DNA of 64,000 nt from Blasia pusilla (GCA_050084515.1 CM114271.1:10354001-10418000); one strand, 5' to 3'. Counted from the stretch's first letter, positions 10,562-21,670 are shown. A program made the numbers and translations. The notes: generated by a model from the sequence alone, not told the origin.

Positions 10562-11729
10562 TGTAATGTCTAAGTGTTTCTTATTTACAGTCAATTGTAG
10601 AGTTTGATCCCCAAGAGGATCATTGTTGGATGAAAAGAGAGCATAAAGTGATGATTATGTTGTAAAAGTGTAATTGATTATGTAATTCAAATGTAGTATT
10701 TCAGTAATATCTTTCGATCCTTTTTAGTACCTATGTTTTCTTCTTCAATTCTCTCGAGTGGAGTTTAAAGTACGCTCAGGCAATTTGTTCTCTCGACATC
10801 TCGGAACCTCACAGAGACCTCAAGAATAAAACTGGCTTCTCCTACTTTCGGAACTCAACGTCAAGCAAAGGTTACTCTCTGTCAACAGATTTCATACAAC
10901 TTTATGTTGATTATTCCATTGATGAGAAAGGTTCGCCTGATTCACTCTTCACTCGGCAGACCCAAAAGGAATATTTAGACATAAGCATCGCACATCAGAA
11001 TGAATGAATGAATGCTTTACTACTCCATCAAGAATTGGAAGACTTCAAAGTATATACAAGCTCAAGAGGGTACAACTCTCTTGCTCGGACCATTCCTATA
11101 GCATAAGGACTTCATGAGCGAATGATGATAATAGCTTCTGTCCTGTTTCTTAAATATTCTCGAGAGGAGGAGCGTTTCTATGATCCGAAGCGTTCTTGAT
11201 GAAGTTGGTGTCTCTTCAATATCTGTAACTACGTAGATCTATGGTTCTCTTAGCTTTTCCTACGATCCCTATGAATCCGCGGTACAAAACTGTTCTAACT
11301 ACCAATTTGATACAAAGGGTCACGCCCTTTCCTAGTCTAATTGTTCTAACTACGTGTCGGTTCGAATCACAATTATGCTGAGCTTCGCTGCGCTAAATTT
11401 CCGGAGGACGAAGTTCTTCATTCTCTTCGTGCTTCGTGCTTCGCTCAAGAGCGAAGTACCTCATATACAGAGCTTCGTTGAGCTTCGTTAGACTTTGTTA
11501 AGCTTCGCTGATCTTCGCTGATCCTTTATACTTCTTTATAGCTTTTGATTCTCCTCTAAAGCAAATCCTTGATCTTCCATCTCTCTGCCTTGTCTTAGGA
11601 GCTTGGTGATTCACTTATTCTTCTTCATAATAATAGATAATCATAATCATAATCAAAATCATAATATACAAGAGTCTTCGTTGAATAAAAAGATATATTC
11701 TTCAAGATTACAAAATTGTGGGTATCACA
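10562..11729 (-). mobile_element. Solo LTR, family B, inside the copia element
   Basis: In minus-strand order the LTR starts TGTGATACCCACAATTTTG and ends GACATTACA. It is flanked by the 5-bp direct repeat TAACC at 10557-10561 and 11730-11734. Removing it and one TSD rejoins the copia protein in frame: the sequence before ends ...Gly-His-Ile-Val-Glu, then one stop in place of Gln, then Gly-Tyr-Gln-Val-Lys-Phe. It is an inverted partner of the solo LTR at 50613-51894. Inside are runs of a GCTTCGCT-like motif (11375-11535). Confidence 0.93.
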
Positions 11730-11734
11730 TAACC

Positions 11735-12981
11735 CTATTCTACTATGTGTCCTACAGAGATCAAGTTTCTTGCAATGGTAGGAACATAGAGAACATTTCC
11801 AAGAGTAGAAAGACCATCTGATGTTATTGGAACTTTACCGGTATGCGTGATATGATGTTTAGTGTCATCTCTTGTGAGCACAATTGCCGGATCTTTCACT
11901 AGCTCCAAACTACTGAACCATGTAGCTTGTGAGGTCATATGATTTGATGCACTAGAGTCAATGTACCAATGTGCTGTTGAGTCTTTCTTGACCATGGCTC
12001 CCATATAATGAGTCATGACCAAGAGATGCTCCATTTGTGAATGTTGTTGTTCTTGGTATTGGTCTTGGTGTTATTGCTCCACATAGTTTTGTTGCTGTAA
12101 GGATCTTGTTCTCATATCTGCTTTCTTCTTGAGGCAAAACTTTGCATTGTGATCCTTTATCCCACAATAATTGCAAGATCCAAGCATCCTCTACTGACCT
12201 TGATCCCAACGATTTCCACCATCACCACCTTGTGATTATGTCTGGTATTGGTTCGTAGTTGATTGACTGACATTATATTGAGTGCCTCTTCCTCCATATG
12301 CTTGATATCCACCACGACCACGGAAGCTTCTGCCACGACCCCTGCCTCTGTTTGATCTATAACTTGCAAATAGCGCACTCTCTTGCACATTGACGAGCTA
12401 CCACTGCCTACTAGGCGCATCTCTTCACTGATTAACAGTGTGACTAACTCTTGAAAGGTTGGATACTTCTCTGTCACAGAGATAGAGATCTCAAAGGACT
12501 TGTAATCCTTTGGAAGGCCTTGAAGAGTGAACAAAATTAGATCATCATCTTCCTTTGTCACTCCAATGCTACTCAACTGATCAACAATATCTCTAATACT
12601 CAAAATATAATCATTGATGTTGTGCGATGCTTTCCTCACTTTGTTCATTTATGTTTCAATTGAAGCTTTACTGACCTTTGTAGATGTGTGGAACAGCTTT
12701 TCCAATGCATCCCAAGCCTCCTTCGGAATATCAAGATCTTGAATGTGACCTATCATTGGCAAATTGATCGTTATTGAAATGTAATGGATTACGTTCCTTG
12801 CGGGTTTGTTCCAGGCGCGAACATTCAAGTCTGTTGAATCATCTTCTGGCTTGACTTCATTACCTGTGACAAGCTCCCATAGTTCTTGACCATTGAGAAA
12901 TTATTTCATGCAAAACTTCCAGACATTGTAATTCTGCTTATCTAGCTTCTTGCGTGTGATTGCTGCTGAGGAATACTCCAT
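11735..12981 (-). pseudogene. Copia gag and protease N-terminal part (broken)
   Basis: The likely start is the ATG at 12981 (Met-Glu-Tyr-Ser-Ser). The first part has the copia gag (UBN2-type) layout, including Leu-Gln-Gly-Leu-Pro-Lys-Asp-Tyr and a Glu-Glu-Met-Arg-Leu end (12648-12420). A zinc knuckle Cys-Asn-Tyr-Cys-x4-His-x4-Cys is encoded at about 12130-12175 in a different frame from the flanking ORF. The protease active site at about 11950 reads Ile-Asp-Ser-Ser-Ala-Ser, where Asp-Ser-Gly is expected, so the essential Gly is replaced. Stops occur near 12900 and 12650. Confidence 0.88.
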
Positions 12982-13484
12982 GGCGAACGATTTCTCTCAC
13001 AAAAATGTAATTTCATGCTCTCTACTGCTCCAATTGAAGCACATGCCACTCCTATACAAAAATCGACTTGAAATTTTCCAAAATTGATCAACCGTATGAA
13101 TGAATTAGTCAAAATTGGCCTGTAGAGAGCAAATTGCACAACTTTTCTTCACCAATTGCACTTTCCTACACTGAAATTGCTATTGCAGGAGCTCAGAATG
13201 TCAGAATCAAATGATTTTGGATGCGTTGGAAAGCTCTCAACAAGCTCTACAAGACAATTAAAACAAGTCTTTGACACCATTGTAACCGCTACGGACCTAG
13301 ATGCCTAAATCGACCGGGAAAGCTCTAAAAAATGCTCCAAAGTTTTATCACCGTCAAAGCTCCACCTGAAATCTGCACCCACTAAGCTCTAAACAAAATT
13401 TCCTTCTCCCAAACTAAAATTGTGCCTACTCTTGCCTCTCTTCTCTCCTGAAACACGAAGAATTTCAAGTGATGTTCTCCTATC

Positions 13485-13496
13485 GCTCTAATACCA
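13485..13496 (-). other. Copia primer-binding site
   Basis: The minus strand reads TGGTATTAGAGC, one base different from TGGTATCAGAGC, the sequence complementary to the 3' end of plant initiator Met tRNA used by many copia elements. It lies about 500 bp upstream of the gag ATG and directly next to the expected inner end of the 5' LTR. Confidence 0.8.
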
Positions 13497-14450
13497 TGTA
13501 CGGCAAAGTTTGCCAACACTACATGGACCTAAGAGCAAGGAGATTGAGATGCTCGGGAAGGAACCAAGAAACAAGGAGAAGATTTGAGAAGGCAAGGACT
13601 CAAGAATGGAGACCAAGGGCTAAGAATCAAGGATGCCGTGAGTCAAGCAAAAAAAGCAGAGAGATGAACCAATGATTGACTCCGAGCCAGAGGAGGAGAA
13701 AGCGACTCCAGAAGCACCAAGCCCTACACATGAGAATATCCCACACGCGAATCTTTCCACGGGGCCTTTGGCTCCAAACTCAAGTGACATGGACTTCTAT
13801 GTCTCGATGATGGACTTGATGACTAAGCAAATGATCCAATGGAGAAAGGGGTCGTTGAGCTCGAGTGGGACGGAGCTTCTAGTTCTGGTAAGAAGCTTTG
13901 TAAGAAGAATTTTCCAACACCATTCACAGGAATGGGGCGGTCTCGGAAAGTGAAGGAGTCCTTAACAGAGTTGGAACTCTACTTCGAGGCGCAAAGGGCT
14001 AAGGAGCAGGACAAAGAGATCATGGCGGTCATGGTCCAAAAGGATCACACACTCCAATGGTGGACAACTCATTGCAAAGAACATCTAGGTCTTGGAATAG
14101 CTCTTAGTTGGAAGGATTTCAAGGTGTTGATTGGCGACCGATTCACTCTGGAGTACCAAGAGTTTTGCAATGGCTTGGAGTTGGTATGGTGCAACAAAGT
14201 GGGTCCCTAAGCGCTTATGTGTGAGAGTTCACTGCAAAAATGAACTCGATCCCAAAGATGGATGAGTTTGCAAAGAAGGTGGTCTTCTTAAGTGGACTAA
14301 GTCGAGCGCACACAAGACCCTCTTTCGGATGCCTGAGCTACCGAAGACCTGCGCGGAACTTTTGAAGCTGGCGGAGCAAATAGGGGATGACGAAGTCCAA
14401 GTCCAAAGACCTTTCAAGAAAATTGTATGTAGTAGTGCATGGCAGTGAGT
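13497..14450 (+). pseudogene. Ty3/gypsy gag fragment (element C)
   Basis: Plus-strand frames 13469-13675, 13672-13953 and 13839-14210, with a frameshift near 13880-13900, read as a capsid protein. After an acidic, Pro-rich stretch, the core contains Phe-Thr-Gly-Met-Gly...Glu-Leu-Glu-Leu-Tyr-Phe-Glu-Ala-Gln, His-Thr-Leu-Gln-Trp-Trp and Trp-Lys-Asp-Phe-Lys, the arrangement of retrotransposon gag domains. It continues in another frame to about 14420. Gag forms the virus-like particle. The protein N-terminus and the 5' LTR are missing at the junction with the copia element. Confidence 0.75.
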
Positions 14451-14996
14451 AGTTTCTCACATGCGTAGGATGCAGGTGAAGAGGAGAGACAAGGAGTATT
14501 TGAGGTGAGAGCTTGTATTTGGATAAAGCACCTAGAACAGGACCAAGTGTTGAAGTACTAACATTTGGGCTCGTGCTAGCGTTGGTAGGGCAGATCCCTC
14601 TGTCTTGGAGCTTGGGATGATCTCAATCCTAAGTGCAGAAGGGAACTTAGTGACATGCCTAAGTCGAATACAAGAGTGACCCAAAAGTAGTATGACTTAT
14701 AGACCACGTAAACATGTGAGATGTTACACGTAGTGAGCAAATGAAGTGTTAGGTTGCAAACTTAGTAAGCTTATTTCATAGGTTAGATTAGTTCAGTAGA
14801 ACTAATCTAGGCTTAGCAAAGTGGAGATGCTAATGATGCTAATTGTTGCAAGCAATAACCTAAGACTTAAGCCAAAAGAGGAATTGCTAGTTAGCTACCA
14901 TAACGCAAGTTGATATCAAGGGGTCAACTTCCCACAAAGAACTTGACATTAAAAGGTTTGCATTTATGAGGTCATCAATCTCTAAAGAGGGGTGAG
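14451..14996 (+). other. Element C remnant between gag and 3' LTR; polypurine tract at its end
   Basis: No protease, RT or integrase motif is visible, so pol is deleted or never present in this copy. The last bases, CTCTAAAGAGGGGTGAG (about 14980-14996), form a polypurine tract directly before the TG of the LTR, which fixes the element orientation as plus. Confidence 0.7.
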
Positions 14997-15995
14997 TGTT
15001 GCGACCCTCATAACCAAAGGAACGCCAAGCAGAACATCAGACCTTTAGCGGGCTGACGCTAGGATGGTTGCGCTTTAGAGGGGTCTCGTGAAAGAGTTGC
15101 AAGAGACAAAATGTGCGAATAGAGTTTATGCATTTCATGCATTTTTGGTCGTGACCAGGAAACTTGGATAAATGTGAACCAAGACTTAGAAGGAGTCGAG
15201 TCTAGGAAAGTTGGTTGCTAAAGAGATGAGAATTGGATTTGGAAGGCGACTAGCGTTTGGGGTTTTGACTCTATTTTGGACCATAACGTTTAGTCCTAAG
15301 ATGTGTTTGGGATAAGTAAGGTGGCATTGGAAAGCTTATGAGATGCCAATTCCAATGCACAAAGATCTTAGCAAATGCATAAGCACATGCGCTAGGCTGA
15401 GAAACTTCCCGAAATGGACTATATATGGGGGGAGTTATCTTGAGGGCCGAAAAGAGGGGTCCGACTATCTTTTTCCCAAAGTTAGGGGGAGGGCATAGAT
15501 CCCTAGAAGTACTAGCAAGGGGGAGTGTCTCCAAGGATGCTTGGGACCCAAACCCCACTTTGGGGCGCCATAGGGCGGCTCAAGGGCACGGAATGGAGCG
15601 CGAGTTTGGTGTTGGGACTCGGAACCCAAACTTGATCCAAGGGAGTGGAGTTCAAACGCCACACTTGGATTCCAACCTGCGATTAGGGATTCATTTGAGA
15701 TCCATTGGACAGTTGGGACCTTCAGGCGTGCAAATGCCGTTTGAGGTGCGTGGACTAACTAGAAAGTGTGTCCCAAGTCTTGAGAGACTTGGTTGTGTTG
15801 TAAAGCAAGAAACTATGAAGGTTGAGCTTGATCAGAGGCCGAGTCGAGAGCTTGGTGAGTTGGAGCATTGGTTGACCCACAACCGACTAACTTGAGTGCG
15901 TGTTTGATTGCAAATCACCAATGAGAGCGTATTCTACTAAACGCATGCTTCCACAACTCTAAAGATTGACATTCAAGGAGAGTAGGCGCACGAGA
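14997..15995 (+). mobile_element. 3' LTR of element C
   Basis: It starts TGTTGCGACCCTCATAACC and ends ...GGCGCACGAGA. It matches, in inverted orientation, the solo LTR at 48477-49508, which starts TGTCGCGACCCTCATAACC and ends GGCGCACGACA on its own strand. Length is about 1.0 kb in both. Here the terminal CA appears mutated to GA. The open frame at 15425-15895 lies wholly inside the LTR and is not a gene. Confidence 0.87.
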
Positions 15996-16530
15996 GTAAT
16001 GAAGACTAAAAGAAACCCGAAGACTTTTTAGATAGGAAAGGGGTAGTTTGGAAAGAAAAGACAAAATGATTGGGGAAAAAGATACAATGTTTGAACTAAA
16101 AAATTTAGCGGGATTATCATAAAACCAAGATAGAGCATTGATTAGGAAGTTAGCAAGATCCCAAGAAACATCTTGGTAAGAAGAGTCATTTCATATCTCA
16201 AGAAAGGATCTTGTTAAAACTAGTATTTAAAAATAATCTAAGAAGAAAGAATCATCATTTGGATAAGCGGACAATTATGCTGCGAGAATGATCCGAGCTT
16301 AGGAGAGAGTAGCATCTTAAGCTTTTACATTGTTAAAGCCCCATGTGTCTTTAATGAAAGAGATTTTTTTTTTCCATTTTTCCATTCAGAAGTGTGGAGT
16401 TGTAAATTTTGCATCCTATTGTCTTTGCAAAATGCGAGAGATGTATGAAGTTGGATTCATGAGAAAGAGGGAAAGTTCAGTGTGTATGATGTATGAAACT
16501 AGTTAGACATAGAGTAGTCGAGGCGCGGTA
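15996..16530. other. Unannotated spacer
   Basis: Purine-rich and AT-rich sequence with no frame longer than chance and no recognisable repeat. I see nothing supportable in it. Confidence 0.5.
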
Positions 16531-16693
16531 AGAGGACAGGAAGAGAGGAAACTTCCTCCAACCCAAAGAGATATTGTTTTGAAGAGAGTTTCCGTTGGGT
16601 CAAAGAGAGGAAGCTTTTTTATGAACAAATTTTTCAATTTTGATCTCTGTGCTTAGTCACTTCCTCAAATTGGTTTGTCCTTTTCTCCATTAT

Positions 16694-16721
16694 GGCAACC
16701 CGTCTGAATCTGAAGGGTTGC
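16694..16721. repeat. Single palindromic unit in the MULE 3' region
   Basis: GCAACCCGTC-TGAATC-TGAAGGGTTGC is an imperfect dyad of the same family as the array at 18458-19220. The equivalent site in the second MULE segment is 33437-33463. Confidence 0.75.
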
Positions 16722-16898
16722 AACTTGCATATAATTAAACAAACTGAAAAATCATTGGAACCAAAATTGTGGAACAAATCCCTTTGTCTATCCAAGGTCT
16801 GAAAAAGATTCAACATTTTTCCTTTTCTGATTAGAATCCAAGATTATAGTGAAAATTCTTGCACTTCAAAGTACAATATAAGACCTCATGTTGCATCC

Positions 16899-17273
16899 TC
16901 ATAGTGGTTTGTTTAGGATACTTCGCACTTCTTTGAGCAACAAAATTGGTTGATGGATTCCTACTCCTACCTCTAACTCTCTTAAAACTACAAGCAACAT
17001 ATAGTACATGTGCTTACAAGGGAAATACCTTTTCCCACTCGTCTCTCTTTGGACAAAGTCATCATAGGAACATGTGGGAAAGCAACAGATGGGTACCACA
17101 TACACCCCTATGACACTTGAACTTACAATATTGTTCCTAATCCAATACATCCTTCCTATTCCATTGACACTATGAACGTCTTTTGTGGCGATGATTTCCA
17201 TGTTTGCCTCTCGAGATGATGCGATTCGCTTTGCTCTTTCCACCGTTGGCCTACACATTCTATTTCTCTTCAC
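16899..17273 (-). pseudogene. SWIM zinc-finger C-terminal part of MULE-like transposase
   Basis: The frame encodes about 124 residues with Cys-Cys-Phe-Pro-Thr-Cys-Ser-Tyr-Asp-Asp-Phe followed about 15 residues later by Pro-Cys-Lys-His-Met, the Cys-x-Cys...Cys-x-His pattern of SWIM domains (here with slightly wider first spacing). SWIM domains follow the catalytic core in MULE and FAR1-type transposases and are thought to bind DNA or protein partners. A stop in the linker at about 17283 separates it from the frame 17351-17543 and its overlapping neighbour. The second copy at 33748-34347 has a 1-base deletion just before the Cys-Lys-His pair. Confidence 0.75.
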
Positions 17274-17350
17274 TCCATCTATTCACTTGAACATAAATAG
17301 TGGATTGAGATCATCCACTTCTCCGGATACATGTTGACATCAATCTTAGG

Positions 17351-17860
17351 TTAGATCCAAAATGCGAAGGTCTCTGTAATGCGAACATGTTCCGAACTCA
17401 CTCTGTCTACAAGTCTGAACCCGACACTTGTAAGATTTTCCACTTCCTTGTGAGTGCAATCGGTACTTGCAACAATGGGCCGAATCGTAGGGATATTCCT
17501 TGGAGCTCCAATGGCAGTCAGATAAGACTTTCGGAATGCCCATGATTCATTTGGGCATAAGAAGTACTTCAATTGATCCCCTGTCTTGGTAAAACGATAA
17601 AATGTTTTCATCCCCAAGAAGCCTAGCAGTGGTCCTCTAGTCCTTGTACAATTCTTATTCAAGAAATTACTGCATGCTCTCCTAATGCCATTAGATCTCG
17701 CCTTGCAAGTGGGTCCACGTCTAGGGTTTCTTCGAGACATATGCCACTTATTCAGATTCCAATCCACCTCAATGACCGAAATCCCATATTGTTGAACTGA
17801 CCCTGAGACTAGATGTTGGGAAGTCCTAGCTATAGAAGCAATTTGAAATAAGACATTCAT
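17351..17860 (-). pseudogene. MULE-like transposase, middle fragment
   Basis: This 169-residue frame is basic and tryptophan-containing and lies between the transposase core and the SWIM domain. Its C-terminal two thirds match 34347-34100 in the second copy almost residue by residue (Lys-Thr-Phe-x-Arg-Phe-Thr, Ala-Ile-Gly-Ala-Pro, Glu-His-Val-Arg-Ile-Thr-Glu-Thr-Phe-Ala-Phe). That both copies keep this reading frame suggests it once coded for protein. I do not recognise the subdomain itself. Confidence 0.55.
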
Positions 17861-18127
17861 TGATTTTGGAGAAGTTACTTCAACTCAAATTTGGGAGCAA
17901 TCTAGTATCTTCCAATATTTGGGCGGGGTAATTTCATCATCCAAATCAATCACCGGGTTCGGTCCTCGGTGCTGACGTTTGACTTGCCTAGAGTCAAGAT
18001 ACTTATTTGGTCTCCAAGAGTCTTGCTCAGAATGCTCTACTACCATCTATATGGGAGGTCTTAAAACACGCCCACGAATGTCCCCACTAATGTGGACATC
18101 TTTTTCGAGAGGAATTCCGACTACGCA

Positions 18128-18412
18128 TCAATTGAACGATTCCACATACAATTTCTCATCACAAGATCTCACAACGGCCCTAACATAGAGCTCGTAAATT
18201 GAAGGGCCCTTTCCTTTGGTTGTGCCTTTTGTGCGGAAGATATGGGATATTGCATATTGTAGCATTGCCCTTGCCTGGTCTTGTTGGCATACCTCCACGA
18301 GTGAAACTTTTTGGCATGCTTGTGATGACCTCCATGAGGAATGAACACTCTCGGATCCACTTGTGTTTGGGCACATGGCATTTTCATAAATGTGAAATTC
18401 TTGTAGAGACAA
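18128..18412 (-). pseudogene. MULE-like transposase fragment next to the palindrome array
   Basis: A 94-residue frame with a basic, Ser-rich first half and the hydrophobic run Ala-Arg-Ala-Met-Leu-Gln-Tyr-Ala-Ile, in the same strand and order as the other transposase pieces. It is probably part of the same broken gene. I base this on context only and recognise no domain. Confidence 0.4.
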
Positions 18413-18457
18413 AAATGTAAGAAGGGAACGGAAAAAGTTCTCTAAGCGAAGAAAATT

Positions 18458-19220
18458 CCAACTCGTCGGAACTCAACGGGTTGCAAGTAGGAGGCATCCT
18501 AGGACTGTCTATGTGCAACCTGTCGCATTCCAACGGGTTTGCAATAGGAGGTCCGCCCCGGAAAATCCATGTGCAACCCGTCGGATTCTGACGGGTTGCA
18601 TCACAAAAGAATCTCCAATTGCAACCAGACCAAATCCGACAGGTTTCCAGTAGGAGGAAAGTTTTCTCTACAATTTCTTTGTGCAAGTTGTTGTAGTCTG
18701 ACGGGTTGGAAGAAAAATTTTCCCCAAATTTCAAACTTTCAACGTGTCGATTTCCGACATGTTGCAAGAAGTGTTGACAGGGCAAAACTTGCAACCTTTC
18801 GGAATCCGACGGGTTGGAAAGAAGTGCAACTTACAACCCGTCAGAATCTGACGGGGTTGCAGAATGAGTAAACTTGCATACTTGGAACTTGCATACTTAT
18901 CGAGATCCTACGGGTTGTAGACTAATGCAACCTGTTGTAATCCGACGGATTGTAGATAGATGCACCTTGCAACCCGTAAAAAATTGACGATTTGCAGATT
19001 GAGTAAACTTCCACACTTGGAACTTGCTACCCGTCGGGATTCGACGGGTTGCAGACAGATGCATCTTGCAACCCGTCGAAAATTGACAATTTGCAGACTT
19101 AGTATACTCTCACACTTGGAACTTGCAACCCGTCCGGATCCGACACGTTGTACACTGATGCAACCAATTGGGTTCCGACAGGTTACACACTGAGGCAACC
19201 AGTCATTTCCGATGGATTGC
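18458..19220. repeat. Array of about 16 imperfect palindromes (GCAACCCGTC-GGAATC-GACGGGTTGC family)
   Basis: Units of about 27-30 bp, each close to its own reverse complement, occur at roughly 18458, 18514, 18573, 18620, 18682, 18740, 18790, 18832, 18893, 18927, 18967, 19024, 19067, 19122, 19160 and 19195. The unit at 18573-18599 is the cleanest dyad. Spacers are 10-35 bp. From about 18959 a longer repeat of about 100 bp, holding two units, is itself duplicated (18959-19059 and 19060-19160). Minus-strand frames stay open through much of the array. It is not CRISPR: the spacers are short and partly repeated, and this is eukaryotic DNA. Confidence 0.9.
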
Positions 19221-19302
19221 TTGGCTTCTGAGGTTTGAAATTCCTCATGTTTCGAGGGGTTGCAACCTTGCATTTTGACCACATTTTTTTTCAAGAGTTT
19301 CT

Positions 19303-19725
19303 TCATATGAGCTGGAAAGGAGAAAATTGTGAACTCACCTGACGCATGAATTTTCCCCATTGTCTCATACATACATTCCACCAATTGAGCCAAGAACACA
19401 ACTCTTTGTATTTCCCCTCAATTGCATGCTTCCTCCACCATCCATGAAGTTCTTCTTGGTACTCCATGGCTTGTTTTAAGGTTTTGTTGTCCTTGCAGCG
19501 TTGGAGTAGAGCAACATGTTGTGTTCTCTTATTCTCCTTGATGCAAGATTTGGTGCAGCAAGTTACAGACTCTTGCCAATGGAAAGCATCCGACCTCTCC
19601 CTCTCTGGTTGAACTTCTCCACCCCATAACACTTTCTTGATAGCAATCCATCCTGATTGTGCATTGTCCGCCATGAACCCATAAATTTCAGGAGGTGACC
19701 TTTTGTTTTCCTTCACCACCTCCAA
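19303..19725 (-). pseudogene. MULE-like transposase catalytic core fragment
   Basis: The 140-residue frame contains Phe-Met-Ala-Asp-Asn-Ala-Gln-Ser-Gly-Trp-x-Ala-Ile, then a charged linker and Phe-His-Trp-Gln-Glu-Ser-Val, then Trp-Trp-Arg-Lys-His. In MULE-type transposases a conserved Asp followed by Ala-x-x-x-Ala-Ile is part of the DDE catalytic centre, and a short His/Trp motif follows. The remaining catalytic residues would lie upstream or in the broken stretch before 18412. Identification is from motif memory. Confidence 0.65.
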
Positions 19726-19899
19726 TAAGAGTAACCATCACATCTTCAAACTTCCAACATCTTCTGCTTTTACCTCACAGAAAAAAATGGTTTTGAGTCC
19801 CTTCTCCATATGGTCGTAAACGTGCGCACCCATGGTCAACCATCCATTCAGCACCCTGTAGCAAATATCAAAGCTTACCCAGCTGCCAAAAAGATCTTC

Positions 19900-20169
19900 T
19901 CATTCCCTCATTCTATCAATAAGGTCGAGGCCACTAGACGGCCCTGTAGTAGACATTTTGAAGACATAAGCTCTCGATCCCTCGCCTCCCTGGCCCATGA
20001 ATTGCCATCTCTGAATAAATGGAAATCTGGAGTTAGCCTTGATCTTGGCAATGGCATCCATTTCGGCCGTCTTTCCATTAAGTACTCGTATTTGACACAG
20101 CAAGTTCTTGAAGCATTCAGGATCAACAAAAAAATACGAGATTTTCCCATAGTTGTGTCTCCTCAGCAC
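19900..20169 (-). pseudogene. N-terminal fragment of the MULE-like transposase gene
   Basis: An 89-residue frame directly upstream of the catalytic fragment, in a consistent order but another frame. It has a Phe-Val-Asp-Pro-Glu-Cys-Phe stretch and a basic helix-like region. No domain is recognised; it is assigned by position. Confidence 0.4.
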
Positions 20170-20199
20170 TCATGATCTCGCCCTGGCCAAGGATTCCAA

Positions 20200-20670
20200 G
20201 CAATTGTTCACAATTTTATGATGTTGTTGTCAATTTAATCACTCCAGGCTTTGATCCCAAAGAATTTCTTTATACCCACTAGAAGGAAATAGGTGATTTT
20301 AGAACTCGAGTATTTACAACTATGTCATATAGCACTAGTTTTACAACTAGAAATCCTAAAATTACTAACATGTAATCATCTAGTCGTAGTATGTCACTAA
20401 GCATGTCAGCTAATTTAAACTTTGTAATTAGGAATAAAGAATATTTAGAATGAAATGATTTTATATTATATTTTATGGCATGGAAATGAAGTTAACTAGA
20501 TCTAGTCCTCTTAACTATATGTAGTTGATTTGTATTAACTAATAGTACATGACTTGTATAAACTAAGAATAATGATAAATTGGTTAATATTTCATTAATA
20601 AGTGCATAAATTACATAGAAATATAAGTAATAGTTGTAGTCATAAATTGAAAAAAAAAACCAGAAATAAC
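20200..20670. other. AT-rich spacer
   Basis: This stretch is very AT-rich with no coding frame, and I see no repeat or domain in it. Near 20660-20710 a short inverted repeat (agacccaagtgg / ccacttgggtct) frames a small hairpin. Confidence 0.5.
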
Positions 20671-20870
20671 AGAAGACCCAAGTGGCCTATGCCACTTGGG
20701 TCTTCTTCTTTGAGAAAAAAATAATTGCGGGAGTCAAATTTGCAAAGAGACAAGTTTCAAAGCATTTGTTCTCTAAACCTTGTCTCGATCAAATCCTACG
20801 CGTGAAAGCATTTTGTGGCACACACGCTTGTTACCGATGCTCATGTATGGTTGTAGGGCTTAGGAAGGTC

Positions 20871-21003
20871 CGAGGTTGAGCATTTTGCGTTGTGAAAAAT
20901 TAAAGGCTGCAGTGAGACGTAGAGAGTTATGGTCGAGGTTGAGCATTTTGCGTTGTGAAAAATTGAAGGCAACAATGCGAGCGTGCGGCGTAGAGAGTTT
21001 TAG
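20871..21003. repeat. Two-copy tandem repeat, about 65 bp
   Basis: 'ggttgagcattttgcgttgtgaaaaatt' followed by 'aaggc' and 'gtagagagtt' occurs at 20871 and again at 20936, with small differences. No gene is associated. Confidence 0.8.
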
Positions 21004-21121
21004 TCTCAAAGGAGCATATACTATTGAGGGAGATATGGCTCTCTGTCATCGTCATTGTAAGCTACTTCCCAAGTGTTTTCTTTGTTGTTGCGCTCCTTGT
21101 AGTTCAATATTCTCGAGAGAT

Positions 21122-21303
<182 letters not shown>

Positions 21304-21562
21304 GCAACACTGTCCCAAATTATTCAGAGAACTATCAGAACTCTCATAGTCTTCCAACTCTTTGACAGATTCAACCGTACCCACAGTTCTCTGAATTTAG
21401 CTGAGAGAACTCACCTAGCTTTGAAACTCTCAAATAACCTCCGCATTACCAACATAGCTCTGAATTCCCCAAAGTCATAATTTTTGATAAATGTTGACCA
21501 TCGCAACAATCATTGCCCATTTTCCCTTCCAATTCCTCCTCCGAATTCTTCTCCTACTAAAC

Positions 21563-21670
<108 letters not shown>

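Larger units (their letters stand above)
7326..13496 (-). mobile_element. Ty1/copia retrotransposon (5' LTR mostly missing)
   Basis: In minus-strand order it has a primer-binding site, gag, protease, integrase, RT, RNase H, polypurine tract and 3' LTR, which is the copia order. It inserted into the protease of gypsy element A, and was later split by a solo LTR at 10562-11729. A 5' LTR is not visible beyond 13497: only about 25 bases there vaguely resemble the inner end of the 3' LTR before a plus-strand gypsy gag begins, so a deletion or recombination removed it. There are scattered stops and at least two catalytic substitutions. Confidence 0.9.
16531..20200 (-). mobile_element. MULE-like DNA transposon remnant, copy 1
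   Basis: Minus-strand frames from about 20170 to 16899 read as a broken transposase: an N-terminal region (20169-19900), a transposase core with Asp-Asn-Ala-Gln (19725-19303), middle fragments (18412-18128 and 17860-17351) and a C-terminal SWIM zinc finger (17273-16899). A block of palindromic repeats lies in the middle (18458-19220). The 3' part (16531-17712) is duplicated at 33230-34430. Terminal inverted repeats and a 9-bp target duplication, expected for MULEs, were not found by eye. Confidence 0.7.

Noticed and set aside
15425-15895. 156-residue plus-strand frame
   Set aside because: It lies entirely within the LTR of element C, and the corresponding part of the second LTR copy (48477-49508) shows no matching protein.
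18458-19220. CRISPR-like array of regularly placed repeats
   Set aside because: Spacers are short, variable and partly repeated, units are imperfect palindromes inside a transposon gene in eukaryotic DNA, and no cas gene is present.
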